A stretch of 64,000 bases of DNA from Luteolibacter sp. LG18 (GCF_036322585.1 NZ_AP024600.1:434001-498000), one strand, 5' to 3'; shown: positions 10,578-27,658, counted from the first letter of the stretch. Numbers and translations are program-made. The notes: generated by a model not told the origin, from the letters alone.

Positions 10578-12223
10578 GCGTTCTCCAGCAGGCTGGCGGC
10601 CATCGCGCGGGCCTGCTCGCCGCCACCGCCGAGCATGCGCACGAGTTCGCGGATGCGTGCCTCGCCGGACACCGGATAGAGGCGCGAGCGGGTGCGGCCG
10701 TTCGCCACTTCCTTCTCGACCACGAAATGGTGCGCCGCCGTGGCCGCGACCTGCGGGAAATGGGTGATCGACACCACCTGGTGGCGGGTACCCAGTGCGG
10801 CCATCTTCAGCCCCACGGCACGCGCCACCTCGCCGCCGACGTTGGCGTCGATCTCGTCGAACACCATCAGCGGCGTGGCGTCCTGCTCGGCGAGCGCGCT
10901 CTTCACCGCCAGCATCACGCGGCTGATTTCACCGCTGGACGCGATCTGGCGCAGCGGCAGCAGCGGTTCGCCGGGGTTGGGTCCGAACTGGAACTCCACG
11001 CCCTCGTAGCCCTGCGGACCGGGCTCGGCCAGCGGCACTACCTGGACATCGAAGGACGATTGCTTGAAACCGAGATCCTTGAGTTGGACCGCGATTTCCT
11101 TGGCCAGCTTCGGCGCGATTTTCTTGCGCGCGGCAGTCAACGACTTGCCCGCGGCATCGAGCTTGGCGCGGCACGCGGCGACCTCGGCGGTGAGCTTCTC
11201 CAGCTTCTCGCCGCGGTTCTCGATGGTGTCGAGGCGGGTGGCGGCGGCATCGCGGCGCTCGACCACATCGGCCACCGTGGGGCCGTATTTCCGCTTCAGC
11301 GATTCGATGAGATTCACGCGCTCCTCGAGCGCCGCGGCTTCCTCGGGATCGATGTCCAGCTCCTCGCCGTATTCCGCCAGCGAGCGTTCCAGCTCCTGGA
11401 GCTCCAGCACCGCGGTTTCCAGCCCGCCGGTACGCTCGGCCACAGAGGGATCGAGCTTCTCCAGTTCGCGCACGAGCCGCTGGACCTCGCCGAGACGTTC
11501 CAGAATGCCATCGTCGTTCGAAAGCGAGCCGATCGCGGCCCCGGAGGCTTCCACCAACCGGGAGGCATTCACGGCACGGCGCCAGCGGTCCTCGAGGTCG
11601 TTTTCCTCGCCCGGCTTCAGGTTCGCGGCGTCGATTTCGGAAACCTGGTAGCGCAGCAGCTCCAGCTCCTGCTCGCTGGCGTTTTCCGCGCGGCGCAGTT
11701 CATCGAGCTCCGTGACCTTCGAACGCCAATCGCGCCAGGCCTCGCGCCAGATGGAGAGGCTGCTTTCCGCGCCAGCGTAGGCATCCACCATCGAAAGCTG
11801 GCGCTCGGTGGACAGCAGCGACTGGTGGTCGTGCGGGCCATGGAGATCCACGAGGTGCTCGCCGAGCTTCTTCAACATCGCCAGCGTCACCGGCGAATCG
11901 TTCACGAACTGGCGGTTCGCCGTCTGGCCCACTGTGCGGCGCACGATCAGGTCGCCATCGCTGGCGGACAAGCCCCCCTCTTCCAGGATCGCATCGATCG
12001 CCGTGGAATCGTTCAGGCTGAAGATCGCCTCCACCGTGCAGGCATCCTCGCCGGTGCGGATCAGGCCCTTGTCGGCGCGTTCCCCGAGCACGAGTTTGAG
12101 CGCGCCGACGATCACCGACTTGCCCGCGCCGGTCTCGCCGGTCACGCCGACAAGGCCGGAGCCGAGCTCCCAGGTGAGTTCATCGACGAGGGCGAGATTG
12201 CGGATTTTCAGCAGGGTGAGCAT
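10574..12223 (-). CDS. recN: RecN DNA repair ATPase
   Basis: A 549-residue SMC-like protein. The Walker A motif GETGAGKS is at residues 29-36. Long coiled-coil arms rich in Leu/Glu/Arg span about 150-370, and the Walker B Asp456-Glu457 lies in MVFDEIDANVGGE. RecN bridges DNA ends during double-strand-break repair. Length and motif order are normal. It is the first gene of the recN-rimB-rimK unit, and its start is 132 bases from the divergent PI-PLC gene, so the promoter must lie in 12224-12355. No LexA-type box was recognised there. Confidence 0.95.
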   Translation of the reverse strand: MLTLLKIRNLALVDELTWELGSGLVGVTGETGAGKSVIVGALKLVLGERADKGLIRTGEDACTVEAIFSLNDSTAIDAILEEGGLSASDGDLIVRRTVGQTANRQFVNDSPVTLAMLKKLGEHLVDLHGPHDHQSLLSTERQLSMVDAYAGAESSLSIWREAWRDWRSKVTELDELRRAENASEQELELLRYQVSEIDAANLKPGEENDLEDRWRRAVNASRLVEASGAAIGSLSNDDGILERLGEVQRLVRELEKLDPSVAERTGGLETAVLELQELERSLAEYGEELDIDPEEAAALEERVNLIESLKRKYGPTVADVVERRDAAATRLDTIENRGEKLEKLTAEVAACRAKLDAAGKSLTAARKKIAPKLAKEIAVQLKDLGFKQSSFDVQVVPLAEPGPQGYEGVEFQFGPNPGEPLLPLRQIASSGEISRVMLAVKSALAEQDATPLMVFDEIDANVGGEVARAVGLKMAALGTRHQVVSITHFPQVAATAAHHFVVEKEVANGRTRSRLYPVSGEARIRELVRMLGGGGEQARAMAASLLENA

Positions 12224-12355
12224 GCGGTTCCCGGAGGCGGCGGCATCATGCCAAGCCCGGGCCGGGAATCAATCTCCGGCGACTGACGATTTCGCGGGCC
12301 GGGAACTTGACCTGCCGCCCGCGGCGGCCACGCTCCGGGACACCTCCACAAGTCC

Positions 12356-13231
12356 ATGAAACCGCTCCTGTTGGGTGCCCTGCTGCTCCTTTCCCCGCCC
12401 CTACCGGCGGAGGTGACCGGCCATGATTGGATGAAGGCGGTGCCGGACGATACCCGCCTCTCCGCCCTCTCGATCCCCGGCACCCATGACTCCGGAGCCA
12501 CCGTGGAGCCTGTGCCCGGCACCGCGAAATGCCAGGACCTCTCGATCGCGGACCAATTGAACGCCGGGGTCCGTTTCCTCGACATCCGCTGCCGCCACCT
12601 GCGCGATGCCTTTGTCATCCACCACGGCGCGATCTATCAGAACCTGAATTTCGAGGGCGTGCTGGAGTCCGTACAGGGCTTCCTCAAGGACCATCCCTCG
12701 GAATGCGTGATCCTCTCGATCAAGGAGGAGTTCACCCCGTCCGGAAACAGCCGAACCTTCGAACAGACCTTCGACGCCTACGTTGCGAAAAACCCGGCCC
12801 CGTGGTTCCTGCAGGCCACCCTGCCGACCGTAGGCCAGACGAGGGGCAAGATGATCCTGCTCCGCCGGTTCTCCGCGACCACCCAGCCCAAGGGCATCGC
12901 CGCCACCGGCTGGACCGACAACGCCACCTTCAACACCGGCCTCCTGCGCATCCAGGACCGCTACCAATGCCCGGACGCGGACGCCAAGTGGCCCCATGTC
13001 GAAAGCCTGCTCCGCGAATCCACCTCCGGAAACCCGGACACGCTCTACCTGAATTTCTCCAGCGCCACCGGCAGCCGGCTCGGACTGCCGAACATCCCCG
13101 CCGTTTCAGACGGGGTGAACCGCAAGCTCACGGACTATTTCAAAGCCCATCCCCGCGGCCACCGCGGCGTCATCGTCATGGACTTCGCCACCGCGGAACG
13201 CTGCGCCCTCATCTACCGGGCAGGTCCTTGA
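12356..13231 (+). CDS. Secreted phosphatidylinositol-specific phospholipase C-like protein
   Basis: A 291-residue protein with a signal peptide (MKPLLLGALLLLSPPLPAE) and a PI-PLC X domain. The two catalytic histidines are His44 in SIPGTHDSGA and His89 or His90 in FVIHHGAI. The family cleaves phosphatidylinositol or glycosyl-PI by an acid-base mechanism without calcium in the bacterial type. The protein is probably periplasmic or extracellular; the physiological lipid is unknown. Its stop runs 19 bases into the 3' end of the convergent glycosyltransferase gene. Confidence 0.88.
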   Translation: MKPLLLGALLLLSPPLPAEVTGHDWMKAVPDDTRLSALSIPGTHDSGATVEPVPGTAKCQDLSIADQLNAGVRFLDIRCRHLRDAFVIHHGAIYQNLNFEGVLESVQGFLKDHPSECVILSIKEEFTPSGNSRTFEQTFDAYVAKNPAPWFLQATLPTVGQTRGKMILLRRFSATTQPKGIAATGWTDNATFNTGLLRIQDRYQCPDADAKWPHVESLLRESTSGNPDTLYLNFSSATGSRLGLPNIPAVSDGVNRKLTDYFKAHPRGHRGVIVMDFATAERCALIYRAGP

Positions 13232-14472
13232 GCCCCCAGGGCCTCCACCTCCTCGCAGGTCCGCCGCAACCACGCCTCCGGCTCGAAACGCCGGGCAACC
13301 TCCAGCGCCCGCGTCTTGAATCCCGGATCGGTCAACAAACGGTCCAGCACCGCGGCGATCCGCTGGTCGGTGAACTTCGCTGGCACCAGGCCGAGCCCCA
13401 CGCCGAGATCCCTGACACGGCTCAGCGTATCCAATTGATCGTGCGCCATCGGCTGCACCAAGTGCGGGATGCCCGCCCGCAGCGCCTGCGCGCAGGTGCC
13501 GATGCCGCCGTGATAAACCAGCGCCGCCGCCCGCGGCAGGACCTCGCTGAAGGGCACGTAGGAGAAATGGCGGACATGGTCCGGCAGATCCGCGGGAATG
13601 GTCTCGATGAACGGCGAGAGCAGGATGCCCCTGCGTCCGGTGCGTTTGAGCGCCTTCACGGCCTCGCGGAAAAACACATCCCCGTGCGCCATCGCGCTGC
13701 CCGGCGTAAAAATCACCGGTGGCTCGCCCGCGTCCAGAAACTCCCGCACCGCCTCCGGCACCTCGCGGATGCCCCGTTCATCGAACAACGGAAACCCGGT
13801 CACCCGCGTCTGCCGCGGCCAATCCGGCTGCGGTGACGCGAACCATTCCGGAAACAACGCGATCACCCGGTCCGGCGAATGCCACCAGTCCCGCAGCAGG
13901 TTCCGCGCGGGAGGCAATCCGTGCTCCCGCCGGAAACGGTTCAAACCGGGCAGCACATGGTGATCCACCACCCTGCCGCCGAACCACCATTGGATCGCCT
14001 TGAGAACACGCGGAGCCTTCTGGCCGAAGATCATCCCATGCAGCTCCGGCTGGCGGTGGACACTGGGAAACAACGACGGAGCCAGATGCACCGTGGCCAT
14101 CGGGATGCCCAACAGCTCACGGGCATTCCGCGCTCCGAACGCCAGCGAGCTGGCGAGTATCACCGTGTTGCCGGGATCGTGCAGCTTCCTTGTGATCTCC
14201 AGGATCGGCGCGTAGCTCGGATCGGCCGCCCCCTGGATGATGACCTTGAAGGCCTTCCGCGGGTGCCAGAGATCCGGGTTGCCCCGCAGGCGGTCGAAGT
14301 CCTCGGTCGTGCCCAGGGGGTGGAACTCCAGCCCACTGTCCCGCACCGCGCGCTCGAACACCGCACCGGTGATCACATGCACCTCGTGCCCGCGCGCCTT
14401 CAGCGCCGCTCCCACGCCGATGAACGGATGGACATCGCCCGCGCTGCCAATCGTGTGAATCAGAACCCGCAT
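13213..14472 (-). CDS. Glycosyltransferase of the UGT/MGT (YjiC-like, GT1/GT28) type
   Basis: About 419 residues with the two Rossmann domains of GT-B enzymes. The N-terminal glycine-rich GSAGDVHPF acceptor-side loop and the C-terminal donor-binding motif VYHGGIGTCAQALRAG followed by PHLVQPMAHDQ identify the family. These enzymes transfer a sugar from a nucleotide donor to a lipid or small hydrophobic acceptor. ATG at 14472 is preferred because it starts directly at the conserved MRVLIHTIG; ATG at 14484 adds four residues and is possible. The remaining upstream open frame to 15168 is antisense to the metallohydrolase. The gene is convergent with the PI-PLC gene and overlaps it by 19 bases. 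Confidence 0.9.
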   Translation of the reverse strand: MRVLIHTIGSAGDVHPFIGVGAALKARGHEVHVITGAVFERAVRDSGLEFHPLGTTEDFDRLRGNPDLWHPRKAFKVIIQGAADPSYAPILEITRKLHDPGNTVILASSLAFGARNARELLGIPMATVHLAPSLFPSVHRQPELHGMIFGQKAPRVLKAIQWWFGGRVVDHHVLPGLNRFRREHGLPPARNLLRDWWHSPDRVIALFPEWFASPQPDWPRQTRVTGFPLFDERGIREVPEAVREFLDAGEPPVIFTPGSAMAHGDVFFREAVKALKRTGRRGILLSPFIETIPADLPDHVRHFSYVPFSEVLPRAAALVYHGGIGTCAQALRAGIPHLVQPMAHDQLDTLSRVRDLGVGLGLVPAKFTDQRIAAVLDRLLTDPGFKTRALEVARRFEPEAWLRRTCEEVEALGAQGPAR

Positions 14473-14604
14473 CGTCCGAACCATGCTGGTGACCGCCACG
14501 GCCTCCGGAAATGACAAAGTGGCGGCCTCCCCGGGCTTTTCCACCCTGGCTGTCCCGCACCGTTGCGGACCCATCTTCCTTGTGCCAGCCTGCCAGTGGA
14601 TTTC

Positions 14605-15402
14605 ATGACGGACGACTTCACCCTCACCTTTCTGGGCACCGGAACCTCCACGGGGATTCCCGTCATCGGCTGTGGATGTGAGACTTGCCAATCCACCGAC
14701 CCCCGTAACGTTCGGACCCGTTCCTCGATCCTGGTCCAGACCCCGGAAGTGACCCTGCTGGTGGATTCCGGGCCGGACCTGCGCCAGCAGGCACTGCGCG
14801 AAAAGCTCCGCACCGTCGATGCCGTGCTCTACACCCACGGCCACCTCGACCACGTGACCGGCTTCGACGACCTTCGCGCCTTCTGCTGGCATCGCGAGGG
14901 TGCCCTGCCAATGCACGCCACCGCCGAGTGCATGGCCACGCTGCGCACCATGTTCGCCTGGGCCTTCTCCACCGCCAATACCTACCGCGGCTACGTGAAA
15001 CCGGATCCCAAGCTGATCGAGGGTCCGTTTTTCTACGGCAAGCTCAAGGTCACCCCGCTGCCGGTCCAACACGCCTCCGTGGAAACGGTGGGCTTCCTGT
15101 TCGAATATCCCGGCTTCAAGTCGGCGGCCTACTTCCCGGACGTGAAGGCCTTCCCGCCTGTCACCCAAACCGCGATCCTAGGCATCGACGTGCTCATTCT
15201 CGATGCCCTCCAGCCCCAGCCGCACGCCACCCATTTCTCGAACGAGGAAGCCCTCGCCGCCATCGGCGAGGTGAAGGCCCGCGAGGCATGGTTGACCCAT
15301 CTCGGACATAACAACGAGCACGCCACCCTGGAGTCCACCCTGCCGCGCCACGTAAAAGTGGCCTATGATGGGCTGAAGTTGAGCTTGGCCCGCTCCGCCT
15401 GA
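14605..15402 (+). CDS. MBL-fold metallohydrolase, PhnP-like
   Basis: A 265-residue metallo-beta-lactamase-fold protein. The metal motif H78-x-H80-x-D82-H83 is in THGHLDHVTG, and a Cys-rich segment (Cys23, Cys25, Cys28 in GCGCETC) near the N-terminus is typical of PhnP-type cyclic phosphodiesterases, where it forms a structural zinc site. Substrate is unknown: no phosphonate genes are nearby, so a role in C-P lyase metabolism is not supported. ATG at 14605 is chosen over 14563 because homology begins there. It is followed after 19 bases by the TIGR03790 gene on the same strand. Confidence 0.88.
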   Translation: MTDDFTLTFLGTGTSTGIPVIGCGCETCQSTDPRNVRTRSSILVQTPEVTLLVDSGPDLRQQALREKLRTVDAVLYTHGHLDHVTGFDDLRAFCWHREGALPMHATAECMATLRTMFAWAFSTANTYRGYVKPDPKLIEGPFFYGKLKVTPLPVQHASVETVGFLFEYPGFKSAAYFPDVKAFPPVTQTAILGIDVLILDALQPQPHATHFSNEEALAAIGEVKAREAWLTHLGHNNEHATLESTLPRHVKVAYDGLKLSLARSA

Positions 15403-15421
15403 ACCTGCCATCGTTCCCGTG

Positions 15422-16972
15422 ATGAGGTTCATCCTATTCCTCCTGCTGGCCGGTTCCGCCTTCGCGGCCACGCCCGATCCGGCCTCCGTCGCGATCCTTT
15501 TCAACAAGTCGGTCCCGGAATCCGTGAAGCTCGCGGAGACCTACCGGGCCGCACGGGAGATCCCGGAGTCCAATCTCGTCGGCCTCGATCTCCCGAAAGC
15601 CGATGACATCACCCGGGATGAATACAACACCAAGCTCGTCAAACCGCTCCGAGAGACCTTCGATTCCCGCGGATGGTGGAAGCTGGGCAAGAACCAGGAA
15701 AACCTGACGCTGCCGGTCCAGAACAAGATCCGCTACATCGCCGTGATGCGCGGTGTGCCGCTGCGGATCAAGACCACCACCGTCAACCCGCCGCCCATCG
15801 ACCTGCAAAAGCCCTTCGTGGGCCGCAACGAGGCCGCGGTGGACTCGGAGCTCGCCGCCTTCGGCATCCAGGGACTGCCCACGGAAGGCGTCATCAACAA
15901 CGCCTACTTCAAGAGCGAAAAGCCCTTCGCCGAGGCAAACATGCCCTTCCTCGTCCTCGTCGCCCGCATCGATGCCGCCACCTGGGAAACCTGCGAGCGC
16001 ATGATCAAGGACGCCGTGGCCACGGAGAAAACCGGCCTGTGGGGCCGTGCCTACGTGGACATCGCGAACAAGATCCCGGAGGGCGACACATGGCTGGAGA
16101 ACGTCGCGAAGGCGAACCTGGCCACCGGCATTCCCACGGTGGTCGACCGCTTCAACGACACCTTCCCGACGAACTATCCGATGACGGATGCCTCCCTCTA
16201 CTACGGGTGGTACGAGTGGAATGTGAACGGGCCGTTCCTCAATACCCGGTTCCATTTCCGGCCCGGCGCGGTGGCCATGCACCTCCACTCCTTCAGCGCG
16301 GAACAGATCCGCGACGCGAACCGGAACTGGAGCGCCGCCCTGTTGGAACGCGGAGCCTGCTGCACCATCGGCAACACCTACGAACCCTACCTCGGCATCA
16401 CCCACTACTTCGATATCCTCCACAAGCGCTTGCTCGATGGCTCCACCTTCGCGGAGGCCGCCTACGCCGCCATGCCCGCGCTTTCCTGGCAGGGCGTGGT
16501 GTTCGGCGATCCGCTCTACCGCCCCTTCCTCCATCTCGATGGCAGCGGCGACAAGCAGCCCGCCGACAACGACTACCGTGCTCTGCGCATGGCATCCCTG
16601 CAATGGGACAGCCAACCGGCGGAACTCCAGGACCAGTTGGCCAAGGCGGCCGACCGCACCCACAGCGGCATTCTGGCCGAAGCCCTCGGCCTGCGGCTGC
16701 GCGCGATCAGCCTGAACGACCAGGCGAAGAACTGGTTCACGACCGCCAAGGGAAATTACACGGGCGCATCCGACAAGCTGAGGCAGGAATTCAACATCAT
16801 CTCGATCGACCGCACGCTCGGCCGGAAAAACGAAGCCGTGCAGGCTCTCCGGGATGCCCGCGCGATTTACGCTGCCCTTCCAGACGCGGACGCCCTCACC
16901 GGCTGGCTCAATATCCTCGATCCGCCGCCGCCACCACCCGCGGATCCGACTAAAGTCCCACAGGCGAAATGA
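15422..16972 (+). CDS. TIGR03790 family secreted protein
   Basis: A 516-residue protein with a clear signal peptide (MRFILFLLLAGSAFAA) and the features of the TIGR03790 family, including the VAILFNKSVPES start and the IRYIAVMRGVPLRI block. The family is common in Verrucomicrobia, Planctomycetes and Acidobacteria and has no established function. The 3' part ends with a Pro-rich tail. The stop overlaps the start of the DUF2851 gene (ATGA at 16969-16972), so the two are translationally coupled. The start is the ATG at 15422; an in-frame GTG directly before it at 15419 is equally possible. Confidence 0.88.
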   Translation: MRFILFLLLAGSAFAATPDPASVAILFNKSVPESVKLAETYRAAREIPESNLVGLDLPKADDITRDEYNTKLVKPLRETFDSRGWWKLGKNQENLTLPVQNKIRYIAVMRGVPLRIKTTTVNPPPIDLQKPFVGRNEAAVDSELAAFGIQGLPTEGVINNAYFKSEKPFAEANMPFLVLVARIDAATWETCERMIKDAVATEKTGLWGRAYVDIANKIPEGDTWLENVAKANLATGIPTVVDRFNDTFPTNYPMTDASLYYGWYEWNVNGPFLNTRFHFRPGAVAMHLHSFSAEQIRDANRNWSAALLERGACCTIGNTYEPYLGITHYFDILHKRLLDGSTFAEAAYAAMPALSWQGVVFGDPLYRPFLHLDGSGDKQPADNDYRALRMASLQWDSQPAELQDQLAKAADRTHSGILAEALGLRLRAISLNDQAKNWFTTAKGNYTGASDKLRQEFNIISIDRTLGRKNEAVQALRDARAIYAALPDADALTGWLNILDPPPPPPADPTKVPQAK

Positions 16973-18342
16973 GCTACACCCGCCTCATCGAGCACGCGTT
17001 CGCTCCCGCTATCCTGGCCGAGCCGCTCGCCCGGCCGCTGCCTCCCGAGCTGGAGCTGCAGGCGCTGTGGTTCGCCGGAGCATTCGGACGGAACTTCACC
17101 ACCACCGCGGGGAACACGGTCCGGATCGTTCAATTCGGCGAATGGAACCGCTCGGCGGGCCCGGATTTCATCCACGCCGCCGTCGAGATCAACGGCACGC
17201 TGAAGACCGGCGCGATCGAATTGGACCCGGAAGCGGAGGATTGGGAACGCCATGGCCATTCCGGCAATCCGTCCTACCGGGACGTCGCCCTCCACGTTGT
17301 GTTCCGAGGTTCACCCCAGGATCAATTCACCCGCGACTGCGATCACCGCGAGGTGCCGAGGATCGAGGTCCCGCACTTGCTGTTGGAAGACGCTCTCAAC
17401 CTACCCCGCCGCGAGATCGCCATCGCCCGGCCTGGTCGCTGTGTCCGTCCACTCGCGGGCATGGACAGCGTCGCCGTGAGCCGCCTGCTGGAGGAGGCCT
17501 CCACCCATCGCGCCGCACGCAAGGCCGCACGCTTTCTACGCACCGCCGATGCCCATGGCCGGGATGCCGCGCTGTTCCAAGCCACGGCGGAAACCCTCGG
17601 CTACCGGGGCAATTCGCTCGCCATGCGCCTGCTCGCCCAGCGCGCGCCGCTCTCGGCGATGAAGGAGGAAACCGATCACGAGGCGCTGCTTTTCGGCACC
17701 GCGGGTTTCCTTTCTCCCGTGCTCCATGAGAAAGCCCCGTCCGACACCCGCGATTACCTGCGCGGCCTGTGGGACTCCTGGTGGAAGCAGCGCGGCCGCT
17801 TTGAAACCGGCGACGCCCGGGTGATCCCGTGGAAGCTCCACGGCCATCGCCCGGCCAATCATCCCCACCGCCGCGCCGGCGCCCTTTCCGCCTTGGTGTC
17901 CGTCTGGCCGAAATACCGCCGTGTCGCACTGGCCCGCCCGTTCCACCCGGAACCGGTGCTCGCATTCCTGGAAGAGCTCAACCACGCTTTCTGGGAACGC
18001 CGCCACACGCTCACCTCCGCCCCCACCTCACGCCCCGTCGCCTTGTTCGGCCGCTCGCAGGGCTTGGAACTGCTGGCCAACCATTTGGTGCCGGTGGCCT
18101 TGCTCGAAGACGAACGCTTCGATTTCAACTCCTACTGGAAACTCCGCGCCAGCGCGCCGAACGAGCACGTGAAACGCTGCGGCCTGCGCCTCTTCGGCTC
18201 GCTGGAGCACGCGAAGCCGTGGTTCCAGAAGGTCGCCCACCACCAGGCCCTGATTCAGATCTACCACGACTTCTGTCTCGAGGATGTCAGCGAGTGCGAG
18301 CGCTGCCCCTTCCCCGAGCAACTCTCGCAGTGGCGGGCGTGA
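16969..18342 (+). CDS. DUF2851 family protein
   Basis: A 457-residue cytoplasmic protein of the DUF2851 family, recognised by the block around FGEWNRSAGPDFIHAAVEI and the following SYRDVALHVVF segment. This part has the look of a PD-(D/E)xK-type nuclease core (Glu, Asp and Glu within AVEINGTLKTGAIELD), but no activity is established. A cluster of three cysteines near the C-terminus (SECERCPF) could bind metal. It overlaps the upstream TIGR03790 gene by 4 bases. Function unknown. Confidence 0.85.
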   Translation: MSYTRLIEHAFAPAILAEPLARPLPPELELQALWFAGAFGRNFTTTAGNTVRIVQFGEWNRSAGPDFIHAAVEINGTLKTGAIELDPEAEDWERHGHSGNPSYRDVALHVVFRGSPQDQFTRDCDHREVPRIEVPHLLLEDALNLPRREIAIARPGRCVRPLAGMDSVAVSRLLEEASTHRAARKAARFLRTADAHGRDAALFQATAETLGYRGNSLAMRLLAQRAPLSAMKEETDHEALLFGTAGFLSPVLHEKAPSDTRDYLRGLWDSWWKQRGRFETGDARVIPWKLHGHRPANHPHRRAGALSALVSVWPKYRRVALARPFHPEPVLAFLEELNHAFWERRHTLTSAPTSRPVALFGRSQGLELLANHLVPVALLEDERFDFNSYWKLRASAPNEHVKRCGLRLFGSLEHAKPWFQKVAHHQALIQIYHDFCLEDVSECERCPFPEQLSQWRA

Positions 18343-18385
18343 TTTTCCATTTCCGCTCCGCCCGATCCGGCGCTATCGACGGCCC

Positions 18386-18586
18386 ATGCAGATCACCCTC
18401 AACGGACAAGCCCACGAACTCGCCGCACCGGTCTCGATCGAGCGCCTGTTGCAGGAGGTCGGTCTGGGCGGCAAGCCGGTGGTGGTGGAACTGAACCTGG
18501 AAGCGATCTTCCCCCGCGATTTCCCCGCCACCCAGGTGAACACTGGCGACCGGGTCGAGATCGTGACCCTCGCGGCGGGTGGCTGA
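18386..18586 (+). CDS. thiS: ThiS sulfur-carrier protein
   Basis: A 66-residue ubiquitin-like protein ending in the Gly-Gly (65-66) that is adenylated and loaded with sulfur for thiazole synthesis. The start MQITLNGQ and the VEIVTLAAGG end are typical. No thiG, thiF or thiE adjoins it; thiH lies 37 kb away in this window, so the thiamine genes are scattered. It follows DUF2851 by 43 bases and may be co-transcribed. Confidence 0.92.
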   Translation: MQITLNGQAHELAAPVSIERLLQEVGLGGKPVVVELNLEAIFPRDFPATQVNTGDRVEIVTLAAGG

Positions 18587-18620
18587 TCTCGCTCAGTTCC
18601 AAATCAGCCCTCTTTGACGG

Positions 18621-18650
18621 GTAGCCGCGGTCGGGAGAGCGAGGGCTGGG
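18621..18650. repeat. GTAGCCGCG...GGGAGAGCG repeat, copy 1
   Basis: This 30-base word recurs at 44267-44295 with about 3 differences. It lies in the gap between thiS and rpoC, next to another repeat family. Confidence 0.65.
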
Positions 18651-18701
18651 TGGATTTTCCCATTCCCACGCAGGGTTCGCGCCCAGCCATCGAGCCTTTC
18701 C

Positions 18702-18788
18702 ATCGTCGCTCTGCGACTCCGGATGTTCCCACGCAGAGTCCGTGGGTTGGAAACCCACGGCTACGATCCGACGCCACTCCGTGGCTGA
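18702..18788. repeat. Half copy of the large palindromic repeat
   Basis: It contains module A (18702-18720, reading ATCGTCGCTCTGCGACTCC) and module B (18740-18788), which starts with an 8-bp hairpin CCGTGGGT...ACCCACGG. The same two modules in the same order form the right half of the palindrome at 51977-52194. Relative to that copy, module B has one single-base indel and two substitutions. It sits in the 277-base gap between thiS and rpoC. Confidence 0.85.
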
Positions 18789-18805
18789 AAAAGTTAGAGC
18801 TACAG

Positions 18806-18848
18806 CCCAAAACAAAACGCCCGGCCACCTTTCGGCGGCCGGGCGTTT
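18806..18848 (-). terminator. Rho-independent terminator of the rpoBC operon
   Basis: A 12-bp perfect stem (18815-18826 with 18837-18848, AAACGCCCGGCC and its complement) lies 16 bases past the rpoC stop. On the minus strand it is followed by TTTTGTTTT. This is a strong intrinsic terminator for the long minus-strand operon. Confidence 0.88.
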
Positions 18849-18863
18849 GTGAATGCTATCGGA

Positions 18864-23009
<4,146 letters not shown>

Positions 23010-23051
23010 GTGGTAGGATGGTTCGGGCTGTTTGTGTTTCGCGGCTCAAAA

Positions 23052-26999
<3,948 letters not shown>

Positions 27000-27151
27000 A
27001 ACGTGTCTGGGGTGCTGCTTGCAGGTTTAGCCCGAGCCGCGTGCGGTCTCGGGCGAGAAATAATCAGGCGATGAAAGGTGCGGTCGGTATCGGCGCGAAA
27101 TGCCTCATGTGGTGGATGTGGAATCTCGCGCCGGTGCCGGAGACGGAGAAA

Positions 27152-27180
27152 CTCCAGGGCGGCACAAGGCCGCCCTGGAG
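27152..27180 (-). promoter_or_regulatory. Hairpin between rplL and rpoB, attenuator-like
   Basis: A perfect 12-bp GC-rich stem (27152-27163 with 27169-27180, loop ACAAG) lies in the 199-base gap just after rplL. On the minus strand it is followed by only short T-runs (TTTCTCC). In E. coli a partial terminator in the same rplL-rpoB gap lowers polymerase relative to ribosomal protein expression; a similar role is inferred. Confidence 0.6.
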
Positions 27181-27198
27181 AAAATCCGGAATGTGAAC

Positions 27199-27570
27199 TT
27201 ACTTGAGTTCGATCTTGGCGCCAGCTTCTTCGAGCTTCTTCTTGGCGGCTTCGGCGGCGTCCTTGGCGACACCTTCGAGCACCTTGGCAGGAGCGCTTTC
27301 GACGAGCTTCTTGGCGTCGGCCAGGCCGAGGCCCGGGGACACTTCGCGCACGGCCTTGATGACCGCGATCTTGTTCGCACCACCATCGGTGATGACGACG
27401 TCGAATTCGGTCTTCTCTTCGGCAGCTTCGACCGGGCCGGCAGCAGCGGCGACGGCGACAGGAGCGGCGGCGGAAACGCCCCACGCTTCTTCAAGCTTCT
27501 TCACCAGGTCGGCGGCTTCCAGGACGGTCAGCTTGCCGAGTTCTTCAACGATTTGTTCGATATTAGCCAT
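27199..27570 (-). CDS. rplL: 50S ribosomal protein L7/L12
   Basis: A 123-residue protein. The N-terminal dimerisation helix is followed by an Ala/Val/Pro-rich hinge (about 39-55) and the C-terminal domain with [10 protein letters not shown] and [12 protein letters not shown], which contacts elongation factors. ATG at 27570 is preceded by AAGGAG at good spacing; the longer frame to 27669 lacks support. It forms the ribosomal stalk with L10, the product of the upstream gene. Confidence 0.98.
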   Translation of the reverse strand: MANIEQIVEELGKLTVLEAADLVKKLEEAWGVSAAAPVAVAAAAGPVEAAEEKTEFDVVITDGGANKIAVIKAVREVSPGLGLADAKKLVESAPAKVLEGVAKDAAEAAKKKLEEAGAKIELK

Positions 27571-27658
27571 TGTGTTTCTCCTTTGCGGTATCGTCGCGCC
27601 CGGGGCTCCGGGCATTTCAGAAGGGGCCCCCTTCCGACGAGGAACCATTGTGGGTTCA

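Noticed and set aside
14473..15168. N-terminal extension of the glycosyltransferase
   Set aside because: It runs opposite the metallohydrolase gene and lacks family similarity; the family start is at 14472.
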